This document shows, one piece after another, positions 7,857 to 15,814 of a stretch of 64,000 nt of DNA; the first letter of the stretch is position 1, and each line of letters opens with the position of its first letter. The translations under genes were made by a program, and so were the position numbers. Source of the DNA: Bacteroidales bacterium (GTDB lineage: Bacteria > Bacteroidota > Bacteroidia > Bacteroidales > UBA3824); assembly GCA_016293845.1 (NCBI GenBank), contig JAEDDH010000001.1, positions 248,001-312,000 on the forward strand, read 5' to 3'. Under the pieces are notes generated by a model that worked only from the letters and a program-made list of their open reading frames with translations, searched no databases and was not told the origin of the DNA.

Positions 7857-8357
7857 TTATTGGCTAACCTTGTTGAGCGTTAAGCCAAAACTATCGGCAA
7901 ATTCTTGTTGTGCGGCGCGGAGTTTCTTATCGGCAGTTTTTGCCTTGTCGTCGCACACCTTATATATAGCATCCCATTGAACGCGGATGTCGCTCGTAAA
8001 CTCATTTTCGGGCACTTTGTAAAGGCGTACAAGTTCGCGGCTCTCGTTTTGGGCAATCGAGCGGTAAGTGTCGAAATATTCCGAAAGAGCGGCTTTGAGA
8101 CCTTCGCTACCGGCAATCACAGGAATAGCGTTGAGGGCGTTTTGCGAATTGTCGATTTGGTCTTCAAAAGCATAAAGAGCATCGTCCATTTGCTTGGGCA
8201 CATAGTTGTCGTAAGTTTCCAAAAGTGCGTCGTAAGAAGCGATTACAAGACGTTGAAGTTCAATAATACGGTCGTTGTAATCGGCAGCCTCGCGCCTCGA
8301 CGGCCCGCACGACACCAAAAACAATGCGGCGGATAATATCAACAGTAACTTTCTCAT
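7857..8357 (-). CDS. Lipoprotein, paralog of upstream neighbour
   Basis: A 166-residue lipoprotein: short signal peptide and lipobox LVSC with Cys 17. The mature part is all helical and charged, without recognised domain. It shares its plan with the gene just upstream: an N-terminal helix, a 'Y-x-T-Y-x-x-Y/Y-I' stretch, a long helix, then R-L/I-Y-K-V/I and a W-D-x-I motif near residue 125. Its ATG directly abuts the stop of that paralog, so the two are co-transcribed from the promoter at 8883-8912. Likely a periplasmic-facing envelope protein; function unknown. Confidence 0.8.
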   Translation of the reverse strand: MRKLLLILSAALFLVSCGPSRREAADYNDRIIELQRLVIASYDALLETYDNYVPKQMDDALYAFEDQIDNSQNALNAIPVIAGSEGLKAALSEYFDTYRSIAQNESRELVRLYKVPENEFTSDIRVQWDAIYKVCDDKAKTADKKLRAAQQEFADSFGLTLNKVSQ

Positions 8358-8852
8358 TTACTTTTTATTAGAAAATTGTTTAGCAACTTCTGAATAAGCC
8401 TTATCTACTTCGGCGTCGGCTTGTTTGGTTTTGGTTTCCACTGATCTGGCAATGCCGTCCCATTTTTCGCGGAGTTCGTCGGTAAAGTTGGCGTCGTCTA
8501 TCTTGTAGATTCTGATTTGTTCTTTTGAATCCACATCGGCCACAGTTTTGTAAACCTCCAAACCTGCCTTAACAGCATTGGCGAGATTTTCGCAGCCTTC
8601 GAGCACCTCAATTTTTGCCATAGCGGTAGAAGCCTTTTTAAGATTTTCGTCAAAGGTTTTGTGAGCGGCATCCATATCGGCGGCGATATAGGTTTCGTAA
8701 GTTTGCGAAAGCACCTGATGAGCGTCCACAACCGACTTGTACATATTTTTGAGCGAATCGGCATTTTGCATAATCTGTTCGGCCGACGGCTTGCACGATA
8801 TACATAACACGGCTAACATCAATGCCGTAAGAGATGGTAATAAGTATTTCAT
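8358..8852 (-). CDS. Lipoprotein, first of a paralogous pair
   Basis: A 164-residue lipoprotein with lipobox CISC (Cys 20) and a helical mature part. Shared points with the downstream paralog are a conserved Y-x-T-Y motif near residue 50, a glycine after the central helix (LEGCENL against IAGSEGL), R-I-Y-K-I-D and EKWDGI near residue 130. The pair looks like a tandem duplication that has diverged widely. No enzyme motif is visible and I do not recognise the family. Confidence 0.8.
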   Translation of the reverse strand: MKYLLPSLTALMLAVLCISCKPSAEQIMQNADSLKNMYKSVVDAHQVLSQTYETYIAADMDAAHKTFDENLKKASTAMAKIEVLEGCENLANAVKAGLEVYKTVADVDSKEQIRIYKIDDANFTDELREKWDGIARSVETKTKQADAEVDKAYSEVAKQFSNKK

Positions 8853-8882
8853 AATGCGTTTGGTTTTTATTTTTTACGGTTA

Positions 8883-8912
8883 CAAAGATAGGATATTATT
8901 CAGTAAAAGCAA
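8883..8912 (-). promoter_or_regulatory. Promoter of the lipoprotein pair
   Basis: On the minus strand TTG (complement of 8910-8912) and TATCTTTG (complement of 8883-8890) are 19 bases apart. It diverges from the ATPase promoter, whose -33 element lies only about 20 bases away. Confidence 0.65.
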
Positions 8913-8929
8913 AAATCTTGAAAAAAAAC

Positions 8930-8960
8930 TTGCACCAAATACAAAATAGACATATCTTTG
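8930..8960 (+). promoter_or_regulatory. Promoter of the AAA ATPase locus
   Basis: TTG at 8930-8932, 20-base spacer, TATCTTTG at 8953-8960; the ATG follows 28 bases later. Confidence 0.65.
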
Positions 8961-8987
8961 TAAAAAACATCCAAAAAAAGTTGCCCA

Positions 8988-10126
8988 ATGATAAAACTTA
9001 AAATAGATAATTTCGGTCCGATAAAGCACGCCGAACTTGACTTCAAAAAAGTAAACATCCTCATCGGACAGCAAGGCACCGGCAAAAGTTGCATACTCAA
9101 AATCGCCGCTTTTTGTATGTGGGTGGAGAAGGTGTATCTTTCGGGCGAAATAGATGATTTGCAAAGGGGCATATCGCAAAAAGAGTTTGTAGAGAAACAC
9201 CTGTTAACATATTACAAACTTGAAGAATATGCAGTAATTGCAAAGAGCTATTTTTCTATAATATCTTTCAAGGGTAGTATTCATATCGACATCAAATTCA
9301 ACCAAATAGATGATAATTGGATTCAAATAAAGAAAAATGATTTAACCACAGTAACTAAACGTGTAGCCTATATCCCGCCGAAAGGGTTCTTGTATCAGCG
9401 ATTCCTAATCTGTTGCAAATCCGCCTACTTGATACTTGCATACTCAATTATTTAGTGGATTGGGAACATGGTCATAAATACTATACCGACAAGGACAGAC
9501 TCGATATACTTGGTCTGAATGCCGAATTTTATGACGACCCGCAATCAAAAACCGATTATTTGCTGATTAATGATAACGGTGTATCCAAAGTCATCAGACT
9601 GTCAAATGCGGCGAGCGGATTCCAATCCGTTGTACCTATATGTGTTTTGACCAAATTTTACCTCGAAAACGACTACACAATCTCTGTTAGGGAAAAAATT
9701 TCTGAGACGCATAACAACTACATCGCACACAATCGCGATTGCAGTCTCTTTCTCGAAGAACCCGAAGAAAACATCTTCCCCGAAACACAATACAGATTGG
9801 TAAAATGGCTAATTTCGGCATTCAATAACAGTTTTGACAACTCATTGTTTATTGCCACTCACAGCCCATACATATTGTCGGCATTCAACAACAGGATACA
9901 GGCTGCAACCTCTGCCAATGATAAAAATATCGCTGAGATACAAGATATTATGCAAATGAATCTATTTGTTGATTTTGATGATATTAGCGTTTATGAAGTT
10001 GCTGACGGCGAGGTAAACGACATTAAAAACTACGAAATGCAGCTTATTGATGCTAATTCAATCGACAGCGTTTCTGACATCATTAACGAACAGTTTTCTA
10101 AACTTTTGGAGTATGAAGGAAATTGA
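8988..10126 (+). pseudogene. OLD-like AAA ATPase, split by one-base frameshift
   Basis: Two overlapping frames together make one AAA ATPase of about 380 residues, of the kind found in OLD-family nucleases and several anti-phage systems. The first frame (8988-9455) has IKLKIDNFGPIKHAELDF and Walker A IGQQGTGKSC. The second, open through to 10126, has LFLEEPEENIFPE (Walker B) and IATHSPYIL (signature/H-loop). The expected sequence YIPAER at about 9369-9385 is restored if one C is added to the CCC at 9374-9376, so a single-base loss is the likely cause. There is no TOPRIM domain in it. It could be a real inactivation, an assembly error, or phase variation in a short C run. The downstream gene overlaps its end by 14 bases. 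Confidence 0.75.
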
Positions 10127-10544
10127 ACTGCCGCACACCACTAAAACAAACTCAAAACTTATTGTCTGCAAGGAAGCAAAATCACACATCACTTTTGCTA
10201 ACAAAAGTGAAATGTGGTATTACCTAACCAAAGTAGACGGCGGTGTTTATGCTACCACTCAAATTACAAAATGTGACTACAAACTCGAAAAGTGCGAAAA
10301 CGGTGGCAAATATTTTGTCGAACTACAAGGTGAGAATATTAATGACGCTGTACCTCAATTGTTAAGCGCTATCGACCTACTTGCAAAAAACGAAACAGGA
10401 AATTATGCCTTCATTGTTTTTTCAAACCAATGTCCCAACTCCGCTATCGCTAACCAAAAGATTATTAAAACCTTTTATAATACATTCAAAGTGAGGTTGA
10501 TGATAGTCCGTACAGGATTCAAATTTGATTTAGACTCTTATTAA
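10113..10544 (+). CDS. Small partner protein of the AAA ATPase
   Basis: A 143-residue soluble protein of unrecognised family. The frame is open further upstream, but the start at ATG 10113 overlaps the ATPase stop by 14 bases, the pattern expected for a coupled pair, and gives MKEIELPH. It is rich in Lys, Asn and Thr, with a central part that looks like alternating strands and a C-terminal half of alpha/beta type (NYAFIVFSNQCPNSAIANQK). No nuclease or transferase motif is evident. Context suggests an effector or sensor for an ATPase-based defence module; that is inference only. Confidence 0.7.
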   Translation: MKEIELPHTTKTNSKLIVCKEAKSHITFANKSEMWYYLTKVDGGVYATTQITKCDYKLEKCENGGKYFVELQGENINDAVPQLLSAIDLLAKNETGNYAFIVFSNQCPNSAIANQKIIKTFYNTFKVRLMIVRTGFKFDLDSY

Positions 10545-10741
10545 TCAGCATAATTACCGTTGACTTTAATCCAATCTTAATCCTTTTTCCTTTACCACAC
10601 AATACCTTACATCTATCTTTATTAAAATCTCCAAAAATATTTTCGTTTTTATTAAAAAAAAGCAACCAAAAGGCTTGTTTTAAAAAAAATGATTGTATTT
10701 TTACACTCAAAAATTTTTACAATAGTTTAAACTTAATCATA

Positions 10742-11887
10742 ATGAACAAACGACAGTTAAAATTAATGTTAAGTGGATGTATGTTAGGCGGTGTACTAAT
10801 TGCATCCTCGTGTCAGGAGAAGGTTTGCAACTTTGTGGACCCCGCTAAATTCGACACTACAATCGACGGTCAAAAGACTGGTTTATACTTTTTGAAAAAC
10901 GCACAAGGTACTACTGCCGCTATCACCAACTTCGGCGGTCGTCTTGTTTCGTTCGGCATTAAAGACAAAAACGGTGAGTTTAAAGACGTTGTGCTCGGTT
11001 TCGACAAAATAGCCGACTATGTTAACGTGCCTTCCGACTTTGGTGCTTCGATCGGACGCTATGCTAACCGTATCGACAGCGCTTGGTATGTGCTCAATGG
11101 CGACACTGTTCGTCTCGAAGCCAACGACAATCCCAACAGCCTCCACGGTGGTTTTAAGGGTTGGCAATACAAAATTTACTCTGTAAAAGAGGTTACCGAC
11201 AACACTATCACTTTGGTTTACAATAGTCCCGATGGCGACGGCAAGTTCCCGGGCAACGTTACCGCTACTGTAAAATACACTCTTACAGCCGACAACGCTA
11301 TCGAAATTGATTACACCGCCACCACCGACAAGGCTACCGTAATCAATATGACCAACCACAGTTATTTCAACCTCAATGGCGACCCCACCAAACCTATCAA
11401 CAACTGCCATCTGTACATCAATTCAGACCAGTACACACCCATCAACGACCACATGATACCTACCGGCGAGATGGCTCCTGTGGCTGGTACTCCATTCGAC
11501 CTCAACACTTTGGCTGAAATTGGCAACAAAATCGACGATTTTTCTGACGCTCAGGTTAAAACCGGCAACGGATTTGACCACAACTGGTGCTTAAAAACAT
11601 ACAAAAACGGCGACGAATCGGTTGTTTGCGCTACTCTTTACAGCCCCGCAACTGGCATTCAGTTAGACGTTTACACCAACGAACCCGGTATTCAGTGCTA
11701 CACTGGCAACTTCCTCAACGGCACTGTTAAGGGCAAAGGCGGAATCGTTTACAACAAACACGCCGGTATCTGCCTCGAAACTCAGAAATATCCCAACTCG
11801 CCCAATATGCCCGAATGGCCTTCGGCTACTTTGAACCCCGGCGAGACTTACCACAGTTTCTGCAAATTCGCTTTTACAGTTAAATAA
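10742..11887 (+). CDS. galM: Aldose 1-epimerase (mutarotase), lipoprotein
   Basis: A 381-residue lipoprotein (signal peptide, lipobox ASSC with Cys 24) with the aldose-1-epimerase beta-sandwich. Visible family landmarks: GRYANRI (about 105-111), NSLHGGFKGW with His 135, TNHSYFNL with the second catalytic His, and GICLETQKYPNSPN with the catalytic Glu near the C-terminus. It interconverts the alpha and beta anomers of free aldoses outside the inner membrane. It is the first gene of the arabinose operon, 18 bases before the sodium/sugar symporter, which fits presenting L-arabinose in the right anomeric form to that transporter. The same order is known in Bacteroides arabinose loci. Confidence 0.92.
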   Translation: MNKRQLKLMLSGCMLGGVLIASSCQEKVCNFVDPAKFDTTIDGQKTGLYFLKNAQGTTAAITNFGGRLVSFGIKDKNGEFKDVVLGFDKIADYVNVPSDFGASIGRYANRIDSAWYVLNGDTVRLEANDNPNSLHGGFKGWQYKIYSVKEVTDNTITLVYNSPDGDGKFPGNVTATVKYTLTADNAIEIDYTATTDKATVINMTNHSYFNLNGDPTKPINNCHLYINSDQYTPINDHMIPTGEMAPVAGTPFDLNTLAEIGNKIDDFSDAQVKTGNGFDHNWCLKTYKNGDESVVCATLYSPATGIQLDVYTNEPGIQCYTGNFLNGTVKGKGGIVYNKHAGICLETQKYPNSPNMPEWPSATLNPGETYHSFCKFAFTVK

Positions 11888-11905
11888 ATCACTAATTAAA
11901 TAGAA

Positions 11906-13888
11906 ATGGAACAATCAAGCATTTGGGATGCGCTATCCAACAACGGTTTTACCGGATGGGACTACGGCGTATTTGTTCTCTACATCATTATCCTCGTGGG
12001 TATGGGCATTTTCCTCTCACGTGGTAAAAAAGGTCAGGAAAAATCGTCAAACGACTACTTCCTTGCCGGCAACACTCTTACTTGGTGGGCAGTAGGTGCT
12101 TCGCTTATCGCTGCCAACATCTCTGCCGAACAGTTTATCGGTATGTCGGGTTCGGCATACAAATCTGGTATCGCAATGGCGGCTTACGAACTTATGGCCG
12201 CTGCAACTCTTATCGTTGTGGGCAAATTCCTTTTGCCTCTTATGATTCAAAAAAAGGTGTTCACCATTCCCCAATTCTTGCGCACACGTTACAATAGCGG
12301 CACAGGATTGGCTTTCTCTATCTTCTGGTTGTTCTTGTATGTGTTTATCAACTTGACTTCGGTTTCGTGGCTTGGTGCTTTGGCTATCAAACAGATTTTG
12401 GGTCTTCCCACTATCTCGGGCGAACTCTTGGGCATGAATGTTGACTACACCTTATTAGTAATAATCCTTTTCTTGTTCTTGATTGCAGGTATCTACTCAA
12501 TCTACGGCGGTTTGGCTTCGGTGGCTTGGACCGACGTTATGCAAGTAACATTCCTCGTTGGCGGTGGTTTGATTACCGCTTTTGCTGCCCTCTCGGTTAT
12601 TGCTGAACACATCGAAGGCGTTGACAGCGCAATTGGAGCATTGGGACACATTAAAGATTACTTTGCCCAAGATAGTGCCGACAAACACTTCAACCTTGCC
12701 CAAGATAGTGCCGACAAACACTTCAACCTTGTGGTAACTCGCAACCCGCAGGATTTCCCCTCTATTCTCGACGACCCATATTTTGATATTCCCGGTATCG
12801 TGGTTATCGTTGGTGCTCTTTGGCTTACCAACTTGGGCTACTGGGGCTTCAACCAGTACATCATTCAGAAAGGTCTCGCCGCCAAATCGTTGGCAGAGGC
12901 TAAGAAAGGTATGATTTTCGCTGCATTCTTGAAAATCTTAATCCCCTTCATCGTTTGTATTCCCGGTGTTTGCGCGTTCTATGTAATGAACTCGCCCGAA
13001 TGTGCTGGCTTGCGCGAAACTCTCGCAGGTTCGTTTTCTCGTTCCGACGATGCTTATCCGTTCCTCATCCGCAACTTTACACCTATCATTGTTAAAGGTT
13101 TGTCGTTTGCAGCATTGTCGGCAGCGGTTATTTCATCGCTTGCATCAATGTTCAACTCTACATCAACCATTTTCACAATGGATATTTACAAACAGTATTT
13201 CAACAAAAACGCTTCTGAAAAGAAACTCGTTAACGTTGGTCGTTTAACATCTGTTTGCGCTCTCGTAATTGCCCTCATCGCCGTTTACCCGATTATGGGT
13301 GGCGCCGACCAAGCATTCCAAGTAATTCAGGAATACTCAGGATTCGTTTATCCCGGTATTGTATGTATCTTTGGTCTTGGCCTTTTGTGGAAACGCGCTT
13401 CCGGTCGTGCGGCTGTGGCTGCGGCTATCGGCACATTTGCATTCTCAATTATCTTCAAGTTTGCATTGCCCGAAGTTCCGTTCCTCCTCCGTATGGGTTA
13501 CGTATTCGCTTGCTTGGCAACAATTTTCATCTTCCTGTCACTCACCGACAAGAACACCAAGCCTGCCGAAGAACTTACTGCCGACCAAGTTAACTCTCAA
13601 ATGAAATACAGCAAGATACTTTTCGCCTCATCAATGGTATGCTTTGGCGTAGGTATCATCTCTATGTTCAACGAATATTTGAGAAACTACGGTTTCGAGG
13701 CCATCTTCTTCCTCGGCGCAATTCTTTTGGTACTTTCTATCTACTTGAAATCCAACGCCAAAGATAAAGTTGAAGATGTTAACTCTATCGGTATCGACCT
13801 CGACATTTTCAAAACCGACAAAGCGTTTAACTACGGTGCAATTGGCGTTGTTGCCATATTGTTAGTGCTCTACGCTTGGTTGTGGTAA
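11906..13888 (+). CDS. Sodium/sugar symporter (SSS family), arabinose
   Basis: A 660-residue inner-membrane transporter of the solute:sodium symporter family, SGLT-like, with 13-14 membrane segments. Typical sequences are seen: DYFLAGNTLTWWAVGASLIA near residue 50, ANISAEQFIGMSG, and AGIYSIYGGLASVAWTDVMQ near 200. Placed between galM and araR, it is very probably the L-arabinose importer. Residues about 254-275 contain the same 11 residues twice (AQDSADKHFNL), caused by an exact 33-base tandem duplication in an extramembrane loop. A terminator follows, so read-through or a second promoter must serve araR onward. Confidence 0.92.
   Translation: MEQSSIWDALSNNGFTGWDYGVFVLYIIILVGMGIFLSRGKKGQEKSSNDYFLAGNTLTWWAVGASLIAANISAEQFIGMSGSAYKSGIAMAAYELMAAATLIVVGKFLLPLMIQKKVFTIPQFLRTRYNSGTGLAFSIFWLFLYVFINLTSVSWLGALAIKQILGLPTISGELLGMNVDYTLLVIILFLFLIAGIYSIYGGLASVAWTDVMQVTFLVGGGLITAFAALSVIAEHIEGVDSAIGALGHIKDYFAQDSADKHFNLAQDSADKHFNLVVTRNPQDFPSILDDPYFDIPGIVVIVGALWLTNLGYWGFNQYIIQKGLAAKSLAEAKKGMIFAAFLKILIPFIVCIPGVCAFYVMNSPECAGLRETLAGSFSRSDDAYPFLIRNFTPIIVKGLSFAALSAAVISSLASMFNSTSTIFTMDIYKQYFNKNASEKKLVNVGRLTSVCALVIALIAVYPIMGGADQAFQVIQEYSGFVYPGIVCIFGLGLLWKRASGRAAVAAAIGTFAFSIIFKFALPEVPFLLRMGYVFACLATIFIFLSLTDKNTKPAEELTADQVNSQMKYSKILFASSMVCFGVGIISMFNEYLRNYGFEAIFFLGAILLVLSIYLKSNAKDKVEDVNSIGIDLDIFKTDKAFNYGAIGVVAILLVLYAWLW
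12665..12730 (+). repeat. Exact 33-bp in-frame tandem duplication
   Basis: Bases 12665-12697 and 12698-12730 are identical. Each copy encodes AQDSADKHFNL, so the symporter frame is kept and the loop is lengthened by 11 residues. Confidence 0.95.
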
Positions 13889-13911
13889 TATTATAAATAA
13901 ATATCATTTTT

Positions 13912-13946
13912 GCCGGGAGTCTCTTCGGCGATTCCCGGCTTTTTAT
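13912..13946 (+). terminator. Terminator between symporter and araR
   Basis: Arms GCCGGGA (13912-13918) and TCCCGGC (13933-13939) with an inner loop and then CTTTTTATTT. It separates galM-symporter from araR-araD-araA-araB, and may be partial. Confidence 0.8.
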
Positions 13947-13955
13947 TTATAAGAG

Positions 13956-14630
13956 ATGGAGTATTATTCGGAATATCCAAAGTTTTTAATATCAACCGAT
14001 TGCATAATTTTCGGCTTTGACAACGGCAAACTGCAATTGCTGATACGCAAGCGCGACTTTGACCCCGGACGCGATATGTGGTCGCTATTAGGAGGCTTTG
14101 TAACCAGCACCGAAAGTATCGACGCCGCAGCAAAGCGCATTCTAAAAAAACTTACCGGATTAACCCATATTTATATGCAACAAGTGGGCGCATTCGGCAA
14201 TATTAACCGCGACCCCGGACAAAGGGTTGTCTCGGTTTGCTATTACGCCTTAATAAAAGTAGGCGACTACGACGAGAAACTGCAACACAAATACAACGCT
14301 GTCTGGGCACCTATCGACGAACTTCCGCCGCTGTTTTCCGACCATTCGCAAATGGTAGAAAAGGCAAGGGATATGATGCAACAAAAATTTGCCCACGAGC
14401 CGGTAGGGTTCAACCTTTTGCCCGAAAACTTTACCTTAACTCAGTTGCAACAACTTTACGAGGCAGTATACGGCACAATTATCGACAAGCGCAACTTCCG
14501 CAAACGTGTCAACGAAATGAAATACATCGAAAACACAGGCGTTATCGACAAAACCACAAGCAAACGTGGCGCAGTTTTGTACCGTTTCAACAACACAATT
14601 TATAAGCAACAGCAAAACTTTAAACTATAA
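13956..14630 (+). CDS. araR: NUDIX-type arabinose regulator AraR
   Basis: A 224-residue regulator with an N-terminal NUDIX-like domain (about 8-140) and a C-terminal winged helix (about 150-220). The Nudix box region reads GGFVTSTESIDAAAKRIL: the hydrolase signature REUxEExGU has lost its glutamates, so this is a sensor and not an enzyme. Winged-helix NUDIX repressors of this build control L-arabinose use in Bacteroides thetaiotaomicron, where L-arabinose is the effector. Position between the symporter and araD supports the assignment. It starts 17 bases after the terminator stem and ends 6 bases before araD. Its operators were not identified here. Confidence 0.9.
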   Translation: MEYYSEYPKFLISTDCIIFGFDNGKLQLLIRKRDFDPGRDMWSLLGGFVTSTESIDAAAKRILKKLTGLTHIYMQQVGAFGNINRDPGQRVVSVCYYALIKVGDYDEKLQHKYNAVWAPIDELPPLFSDHSQMVEKARDMMQQKFAHEPVGFNLLPENFTLTQLQQLYEAVYGTIIDKRNFRKRVNEMKYIENTGVIDKTTSKRGAVLYRFNNTIYKQQQNFKL

Positions 14631-14636
14631 ATACTT

Positions 14637-15335
14637 ATGTTGGAAGAATTAAAAGAAAAAGTTTTCAGAGCCAACCTCGATTTGGTGAAAAACGGACTTG
14701 TCCTCTTTACTTGGGGCAATGTCAGCGGCATCGACCGCGAAAAAGGCCTTGTGGTTATCAAGCCTTCGGGCGTTGACTACGACGTAATGAAGGCCTCGGA
14801 TATGGTGATTGTTGACCTCAATACCGGCAAGACCGTGGAAGGCGACCTCAACCCATCGTCCGACACTCCCACGCACTTGGTGCTTTACCGCGCATTCAAA
14901 AACATCGGCGGCGTGGTTCACACTCACTCGCAGTACGCCACAGCATGGGCTCAGGCAGGTAAGGATATTCCAAACATCGGCACCACTCACGCCGACTATT
15001 TCTACAAGGAAATCCCCTGCACCCGCGATATGACCGAAAAGGAAGTAAAAGGCGACTACGAACTCGAAACCGGCAACGTGATTGTTGAGCGTTTTGAGGG
15101 CTACAACCCCGACCACACCCCGGGCGTATTGGTAAAAAACCACGGACCCTTCTCGTGGGGCACATCACCCGCCAACGCCGTCTACAACGCCACCGTAATG
15201 GAATACGTTGCAAAAATGGCGTTTGTATCATACAGCGTAAATCCGCAAACAACAATGAATCCCCTCCTCATCGAAAAGCATTATATGAGGAAACACGGAC
15301 CTAATGCGTATTACGGACAAAAAAAGAAAAATTGA
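14637..15335 (+). CDS. araD: L-ribulose-5-phosphate 4-epimerase
   Basis: A 232-residue class II aldolase-fold enzyme. Seen: GNVSGIDREKGLVVIKPSG near residue 27, SSDTPTHLVLYRAF with Asp and His, GGVVHTHSQYATAWAQ carrying the zinc histidines, TTHADYF, and VLVKNHGPFSWG with a further metal His near residue 170. It converts L-ribulose 5-phosphate to D-xylulose 5-phosphate, the last step that leads arabinose into the pentose phosphate pathway. Its TGA stop lies inside the first unit of a TTGAAAAT repeat that starts the four-helix-bundle cassette, so the cassette is inserted exactly at the gene's end. Confidence 0.95.
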   Translation: MLEELKEKVFRANLDLVKNGLVLFTWGNVSGIDREKGLVVIKPSGVDYDVMKASDMVIVDLNTGKTVEGDLNPSSDTPTHLVLYRAFKNIGGVVHTHSQYATAWAQAGKDIPNIGTTHADYFYKEIPCTRDMTEKEVKGDYELETGNVIVERFEGYNPDHTPGVLVKNHGPFSWGTSPANAVYNATVMEYVAKMAFVSYSVNPQTTMNPLLIEKHYMRKHGPNAYYGQKKKN

Positions 15336-15360
15336 AAGTTGAAAATTGAAAATTGAAATA
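15331..15360. repeat. Left (TTGAAAAT)n boundary of cassette 1
   Basis: Three to four octamer units in the direct orientation, ending two bases before the GTG of the four-helix-bundle gene. The first unit overlaps the araD stop codon. Confidence 0.8.
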
Positions 15361-15362
15361 CC

Positions 15363-15734
15363 GTGGCAGCAGAAAATTCTATAAGAGATAAAAGCAAATC
15401 ATTTGCGATTAGGATTGTACATTTGTCACAATATCTACAAGATAAATTTCACGAATTCGTATTGTCACGTCAAGTATTGAAAAGTGGAACAAGCATTGGT
15501 GCTAATGTGCGCGAAAGTAGAAATGCCCAAAGTATTTCAGATTTCATAAGTAAACTGGAAATTGCATTGAAAGAATCAGATGAAACTGAGTATTGGTTGG
15601 AAATATTACACGAAACCAAATACATATCAGATGATGAGTTTGATTCTATGATTAAAGACAACAAAGAACTTACAGCAATGCTTGTAAGTATTGTCAAAAG
15701 TAGCAAAAAGAAACGAGATTCAGAAAAAAAATAA
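15363..15734 (+). CDS. Four-helix-bundle protein (TIGR02436/S23 type)
   Basis: A 123-residue helical protein, starting at GTG 15363. SFAIRIVHLSQYL, then LSRQVLKSGTSIGANVRESR and the DFISKLEIALKESDETEYWLE stretch are the hallmarks of the four-helix-bundle family first described from 23S rRNA intervening sequences and related to the Avd accessory protein of diversity-generating retroelements. It forms small homo-oligomers in known structures; the cellular role is unsettled. There is no 23S gene or reverse transcriptase nearby. It interrupts araD-araA and is bounded by inverted (TTGAAAAT)n tracts, so it looks like a small inserted cassette. AT content is higher than in araD or araA. Confidence 0.88.
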   Translation: MAAENSIRDKSKSFAIRIVHLSQYLQDKFHEFVLSRQVLKSGTSIGANVRESRNAQSISDFISKLEIALKESDETEYWLEILHETKYISDDEFDSMIKDNKELTAMLVSIVKSSKKKRDSEKK

Positions 15735-15774
15735 GTTAAACCATAATTGAGAATTGAATGATTGATACGTACTT

Positions 15775-15807
15775 GTTTTCAATTTTCAATTTTCAATTTT
15801 CAATTCT
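15775..15807. repeat. Right, inverted (ATTTTCAA)n boundary of cassette 1
   Basis: Four units of the reverse-complement octamer, eight bases before the araA ATG. With the left tract it brackets the four-helix-bundle gene as inverted repeats. Confidence 0.8.
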
Positions 15808-15814
15808 AAAAAAT

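Noticed and set aside
9360..9400. Programmed -1 frameshift in the AAA ATPase
   Set aside because: The site TATCCCGCC has no slippery heptamer or evident downstream structure; a one-base loss in the C run is the simpler explanation.
15363..15734. Diversity-generating retroelement accessory gene (avd)
   Set aside because: The protein shares the four-helix-bundle fold, but no reverse transcriptase, template repeat or variable C-type lectin gene is present in the window.
15758..15814. N-terminal extension of AraA starting at ATG 15758
   Set aside because: These codons are made of the inverted (ATTTTCAA)n tract and AraA homologs begin at MFENNEIWW, so the start at 15815 is preferred.
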